From Oligoflexales bacterium (GTDB taxonomy: Bacteria; Bdellovibrionota_B; Oligoflexia; Oligoflexales; CACXFL01), in assembly GCA_028282865.1 (NCBI GenBank), contig JANQHA010000193.1, positions 1 through 11,164 on the forward strand: DNA of 11,164 nt. The letters are read 5' to 3'. Positions 8,520 to 11,164 of the stretch are shown in pieces. The notes beneath the pieces are model-generated. The model ran no database searches. It saw only the letters and a list, made by a program, of their open reading frames with translations, and was not told where the DNA came from. The first letter of the stretch is position 1, and each line of letters opens with the position of its first letter. The translations under genes and the position numbers were made by a program.

Positions 8520-9395
8520 TTAAAGAGCTTCCGCTCCACTAATAATTTCCGTCAATTCCGTGGTAATTGCAGCCTGCCTTGCGCGGTTATACTGCAACGT
8601 TAGCTTCTTTCTTACTTCATCAGCATTTGAGGTTGCACTATCCATAGCAGTCATACGGCTGCCATGCTCCGAAGCGGTACCTTCAAGCATCGCTTGAAAC
8701 AACATCATATAAAGACGGCGCATGATCAATGTGTCGATCATGTCCGCAAAACTTGGTTCGACAATATAATCCGTTTTACCGTCAGATCCACCTTCACCCA
8801 AATCGCCCATCGACAACGGAAGCATCGGTGTAACCTGGGGTGTTTGGGTAAGAGCATTAATAAATTTATTATATGCTAAATACACCGAATCATATTCACC
8901 CGATTTATAAACCTCAATGATTTGATCGACTAATACCTTTGCTGATGCATAGCTCGGTTGGTCTAAAAGCTTTTCCTTTCGATCGACCACACTATTATTT
9001 CTTTTAGAGGCCCATGAGTTTGCTTTACGGCCCCAAGCATAAATATCCATTTGTTGGTTTTGCTCGTTCATCCAACTTTGAACATGTTTAAAAAGATTAG
9101 AGTTCAGTCCCCCACACAATCCGCGATCAGTTGACAACAGAACTAATAACGATTTTTTACCTTCTGCCTGATCGCTAGAAGAGCTTTTTACAAGCGGCGA
9201 CTTTATCTCAGTACTCGAAGAAGCGACCAAGTTAAGGACCATTGCATTAAAGGACTCACTGTAGGGCCTCGAAGAAGTCACTGCGTAAGATGCCTTAGCA
9301 AACTTAGCAGCGGCAACTAGTTTCATAGCCTTGGTGATCTTCTGGGTATTAGCAACAATGCCAATACGCCGTTTAATATCTCTTTGATTCGCCAT
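8520..9395 (-). CDS. atpG: ATP synthase F1 sector gamma subunit
   Basis: Gamma is the central rotor shaft that couples ring rotation to catalysis in the beta subunits. I chose the ATG at 9393-9395, giving MANQRDIKRRIG and 291 aa. A TTG at 9407 would add four residues, but it overlaps the atpA end and leaves only 1 nt to the Shine-Dalgarno-like AAGGGG. The N-terminal helix has KITKAMKLVAAAK (19-31), and the central Rossmann-like domain has STDRGLCGGLN (88-98). The conserved C-terminal helix has EHGSRMTAMDSATSNA (243-258), where the family usually has DNAT. Length and ends are intact. Its start lies 1 nt after the atpA stop, so translation is probably coupled. Confidence 0.97.
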   Translation of the reverse strand: MANQRDIKRRIGIVANTQKITKAMKLVAAAKFAKASYAVTSSRPYSESFNAMVLNLVASSSTEIKSPLVKSSSSDQAEGKKSLLVLLSTDRGLCGGLNSNLFKHVQSWMNEQNQQMDIYAWGRKANSWASKRNNSVVDRKEKLLDQPSYASAKVLVDQIIEVYKSGEYDSVYLAYNKFINALTQTPQVTPMLPLSMGDLGEGGSDGKTDYIVEPSFADMIDTLIMRRLYMMLFQAMLEGTASEHGSRMTAMDSATSNADEVRKKLTLQYNRARQAAITTELTEIISGAEAL

Positions 9396-9396
9396 G

Positions 9397-10905
9397 CTAG
9401 CTAACAAACCCCTTATCGTAGGTGTCTAATGCACTTCTTATCTCAGCATCAACCTCTTTCAACTTAGCTCGATTTGAGATCTTATCCAGCAAGTCAGCAC
9501 AGTTCGCAGTCAGATGAGAGCGTAAACCAGATTCCCATGCACCAATTTGGGAAGTTTCGTATTTATCGAGATAACCTTCGGTAGCAGCAAACAGGACTAC
9601 AACTTGGACCCCTACCTGTTGCGGAACATATTGCCCCTGTTTTAGGACCTCTACAACCCTCTCACCGCGAGCAAGGGTTTTTTGGGTTGCGGCATCTAAG
9701 TCCGATCCAAATTGGGAAAACGCTGCTAATTCACGAAACTGTGCAAGCTCGAGACGAATACCACCTGCGACACCCCTCATAGCTGGAACCTGAGCAGAGC
9801 CTCCAACCCTTGAAACTGAAAGCCCGGCATTTACCGCTGGCCTGATTCCAGAGAAAAACAAGTCTGACTCTAAAAAGATTTGGCCATCGGTGATGGAGAT
9901 AACGTTTGTAGGAATGTAAGCAGATATGTCACCTTCTTGGGTTTCAATAACAGGAAACGCCGTTATCGAGCCACCACCGAGGTCATCGTTTAGCTTACAT
10001 GCTCGCTCAAGCAGCCTGGAATGCAGATAAAATACATCCCCCGGAAATGCCTCGCGACCAGGAGGTCTACGTAAAAGTAAAGAAAGCTCACGGTATGCAA
10101 CCGCTTGCTTAGACAAGTCGTCGTAAAAGACAACAGCATGCTTTCCCTTTTTCATAAAGTATTCGGCCATACGAACACCTGAAAAAGGAGCAAGAAATTG
10201 CAGTGGAGCCGGATCAAGCGCGGTTGCGGATACCACAATAGTGTATTCCATCGCACCTGCTTGCTTAAGTCGGTCTACTACGGAGGCAACGGTAGAGGCT
10301 TTCTGACCAATGGCTACATAAACACAGATCACATCTTGACCTTTTTGATTTAATATCGTGTCAATGCAGATAGCGGTTTTACCAGTTTGTCGGTCGCCAA
10401 TGATAAGCTCACGCTGACCTCTACCAATCGGGGTCATAGCGTCAATGGCTTTAATGCCGGTCTGCAGTGGTTGATCTACCGACTTACGAGCGATGATACC
10501 TGGTGCTTTTACCTCAACTACACCAGTTTCTTTGCCATCTAGTGGACCTTGCCCATCAAGCGGATCTCCTAGCGGGTCGACAACGCGGCCGAGTAAGCAC
10601 TCGCCTACGGGAACAGCATTAATTTCTTTGGTACGTTTAACCGTGTCACCCTCTTTAACTTCCTCGCTAGAGCCAAAGATCGCAATTCCAACATTATCCT
10701 CTTCAAGGTTTAGAACCACTCCACGGGTCCCGCTACCAAACTCGACTAGTTCGCCGGCCATAGCTTTATCTAAGCCGTATACTCGAGCAACACCATCACC
10801 AACAGCTAAAACGGTTCCAGTCTCTTCTAATTGTGCCGCAGCACCAAAATTTTCAATGCGCTCACTGATAATCTTACTAACTTCTTCAACCCTAATCTTT
10901 TCCAT
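9397..10905 (-). CDS. atpA: ATP synthase F1 sector alpha subunit
   Basis: Alpha alternates with beta in the F1 hexamer and holds non-catalytic nucleotide sites. The length of 502 aa is about 10 shorter than enteric alpha (about 513). The N-terminal beta barrel includes [20 protein letters not shown] (32-51). The P-loop is GDRQTGKT (170-177). The arginine finger that completes the catalytic site is R366 in [10 protein letters not shown]. All core motifs are intact. The ATG at 10903-10905 has GAGGG about 3 nt upstream as a ribosome-binding site and lies 12 nt after atpH. The N-terminal barrel reads more like deltaproteobacterial alpha subunits than gammaproteobacterial ones, an impression from memory. 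Confidence 0.98.
   Translation of the reverse strand: MEKIRVEEVSKIISERIENFGAAAQLEETGTVLAVGDGVARVYGLDKAMAGELVEFGSGTRGVVLNLEEDNVGIAIFGSSEEVKEGDTVKRTKEINAVPVGECLLGRVVDPLGDPLDGQGPLDGKETGVVEVKAPGIIARKSVDQPLQTGIKAIDAMTPIGRGQRELIIGDRQTGKTAICIDTILNQKGQDVICVYVAIGQKASTVASVVDRLKQAGAMEYTIVVSATALDPAPLQFLAPFSGVRMAEYFMKKGKHAVVFYDDLSKQAVAYRELSLLLRRPPGREAFPGDVFYLHSRLLERACKLNDDLGGGSITAFPVIETQEGDISAYIPTNVISITDGQIFLESDLFFSGIRPAVNAGLSVSRVGGSAQVPAMRGVAGGIRLELAQFRELAAFSQFGSDLDAATQKTLARGERVVEVLKQGQYVPQQVGVQVVVLFAATEGYLDKYETSQIGAWESGLRSHLTANCADLLDKISNRAKLKEVDAEIRSALDTYDKGFVS
9409..9414 (-). promoter_or_regulatory. Ribosome-binding site deciding the atpG start
   Basis: AAGGGG on the minus strand, inside the last codons of atpA, is 13 nt from the ATG at 9395 but only 1 nt from the TTG at 9407. 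That spacing, together with the conserved MANQRDIK beginning, favours the ATG. Confidence 0.5.
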
Positions 10906-10917
10906 AAACCCTCTATC

Positions 10918-11164
10918 CTATACCTTAGCTAAGAGATCTAACTGTCGCTTTAAGCTCATATCAACAACATCATGACCGATCCTAACAATCATGCCACCGA
11001 GTATACTTGCATCGACCGTACCTTTTACGTCTACACGTGATTTGTTTGCAATCCCATCAGCTATTGTTCGAATATCCTGATCGTTGATATCAACTGCAGT
11101 AGTAATTTCTGCCCTTATCACTCCGCGTTTTTCGTCTAGTAAAGTTTGAAACGCAGAAATCATC
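10918..11164 (-). CDS. atpH: ATP synthase F1 sector delta subunit, C-terminal part (5' end outside window)
   Basis: Delta joins the peripheral stalk (subunit b) to the top of F1. Only the last 80 or so residues are visible; the full protein is normally about 180 aa. The segment matches the conserved delta C-terminus: a charged helix (LLDEKRGVIRAEITTAVDI) leads into strands carrying VDASILGGMIVRIGHDVVD, the usual 'D-x-x-I/L-G-G-hydrophobic-x-R-hydrophobic-G' signature, and then SLKRQLDLLAKV. The ATG at 11161-11163 is an internal methionine, because the N-terminal helical domain is missing. The gene lies 12 nt upstream of atpA in the usual H-A-G-D-C order. Confidence 0.95.
   Translation of the reverse strand, partial: MISAFQTLLDEKRGVIRAEITTAVDINDQDIRTIADGIANKSRVDVKGTVDASILGGMIVRIGHDVVDMSLKRQLDLLAKV

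Noticed and set aside
9396..9407. TTG at 9407 as the atpG start
   Set aside because: It adds four non-conserved residues, overlaps the atpA stop and lies only 1 nt from the Shine-Dalgarno-like sequence; MANQRDIKRRIG from the ATG at 9395 matches the family start.
10493..10975. 160-aa plus-strand reading frame opposite atpA
   Set aside because: It is antisense to the well-conserved atpA gene and has the Ser/Thr/Pro-rich composition typical of a shadow frame, with no domain or ribosome-binding site.

Overview
This window comes from a bacterial chromosome with moderate GC content. It holds the 3' part of an F-type ATP synthase operon, two carbohydrate-type genes attached to its end, one large exported protein of unknown family, a membrane-bound hybrid histidine kinase, and the C-terminal tail of what is probably FtsZ. 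The alpha and beta subunits are clearly bacterial. The alpha subunit (502 aa, with a short N-terminal stretch) does not read like the roughly 513-aa form of enteric bacteria or pseudomonads and looks more like the type in deltaproteobacterial and Bdellovibrio-like lineages. The FtsZ-type terminal peptide preceded by a long acidic linker fits that guess. The lineage is an inference from remembered sequence style, not a database result.

Layout, left to right. Positions 2-373 (+) are the end of an acidic, disordered reading frame that finishes in an FtsZ-type C-terminal peptide, closed by a rho-independent terminator at 395-429. After an AT-rich gap, 638-2461 (+) encodes a hybrid histidine kinase with a periplasmic PilJ/NarX-like sensor and a C-terminal receiver. 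Its stop codon directly abuts the stop codon of a convergent gene at 2462-4450 (-), a 662-aa protein with a signal peptide and no family I can recognise. From 4527 to the right edge everything is on the minus strand and tightly packed. In transcription order it reads atpH (partial), atpA, atpG, atpD, atpC, a GT4 glycosyltransferase, and an extended-SDR NAD(P)-dependent epimerase/dehydratase-like protein.

How the genes work together. atpH, atpA, atpG, atpD and atpC encode the delta, alpha, gamma, beta and epsilon subunits of the catalytic F1 sector. The glycosyltransferase starts 2 nt after atpC, and the SDR gene's ribosome-binding site overlaps the glycosyltransferase stop codon. These two genes are therefore very probably cotranscribed with the ATP synthase and may act together on a surface or envelope glycan. 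The kinase has no response regulator or Hpt protein beside it, so its output lies elsewhere. I see no RNA gene, CRISPR array, insertion sequence or phage element. The least explained items are the 662-aa exported protein and the glycan gene pair on the atp operon. I do not see a clear new multi-gene system.
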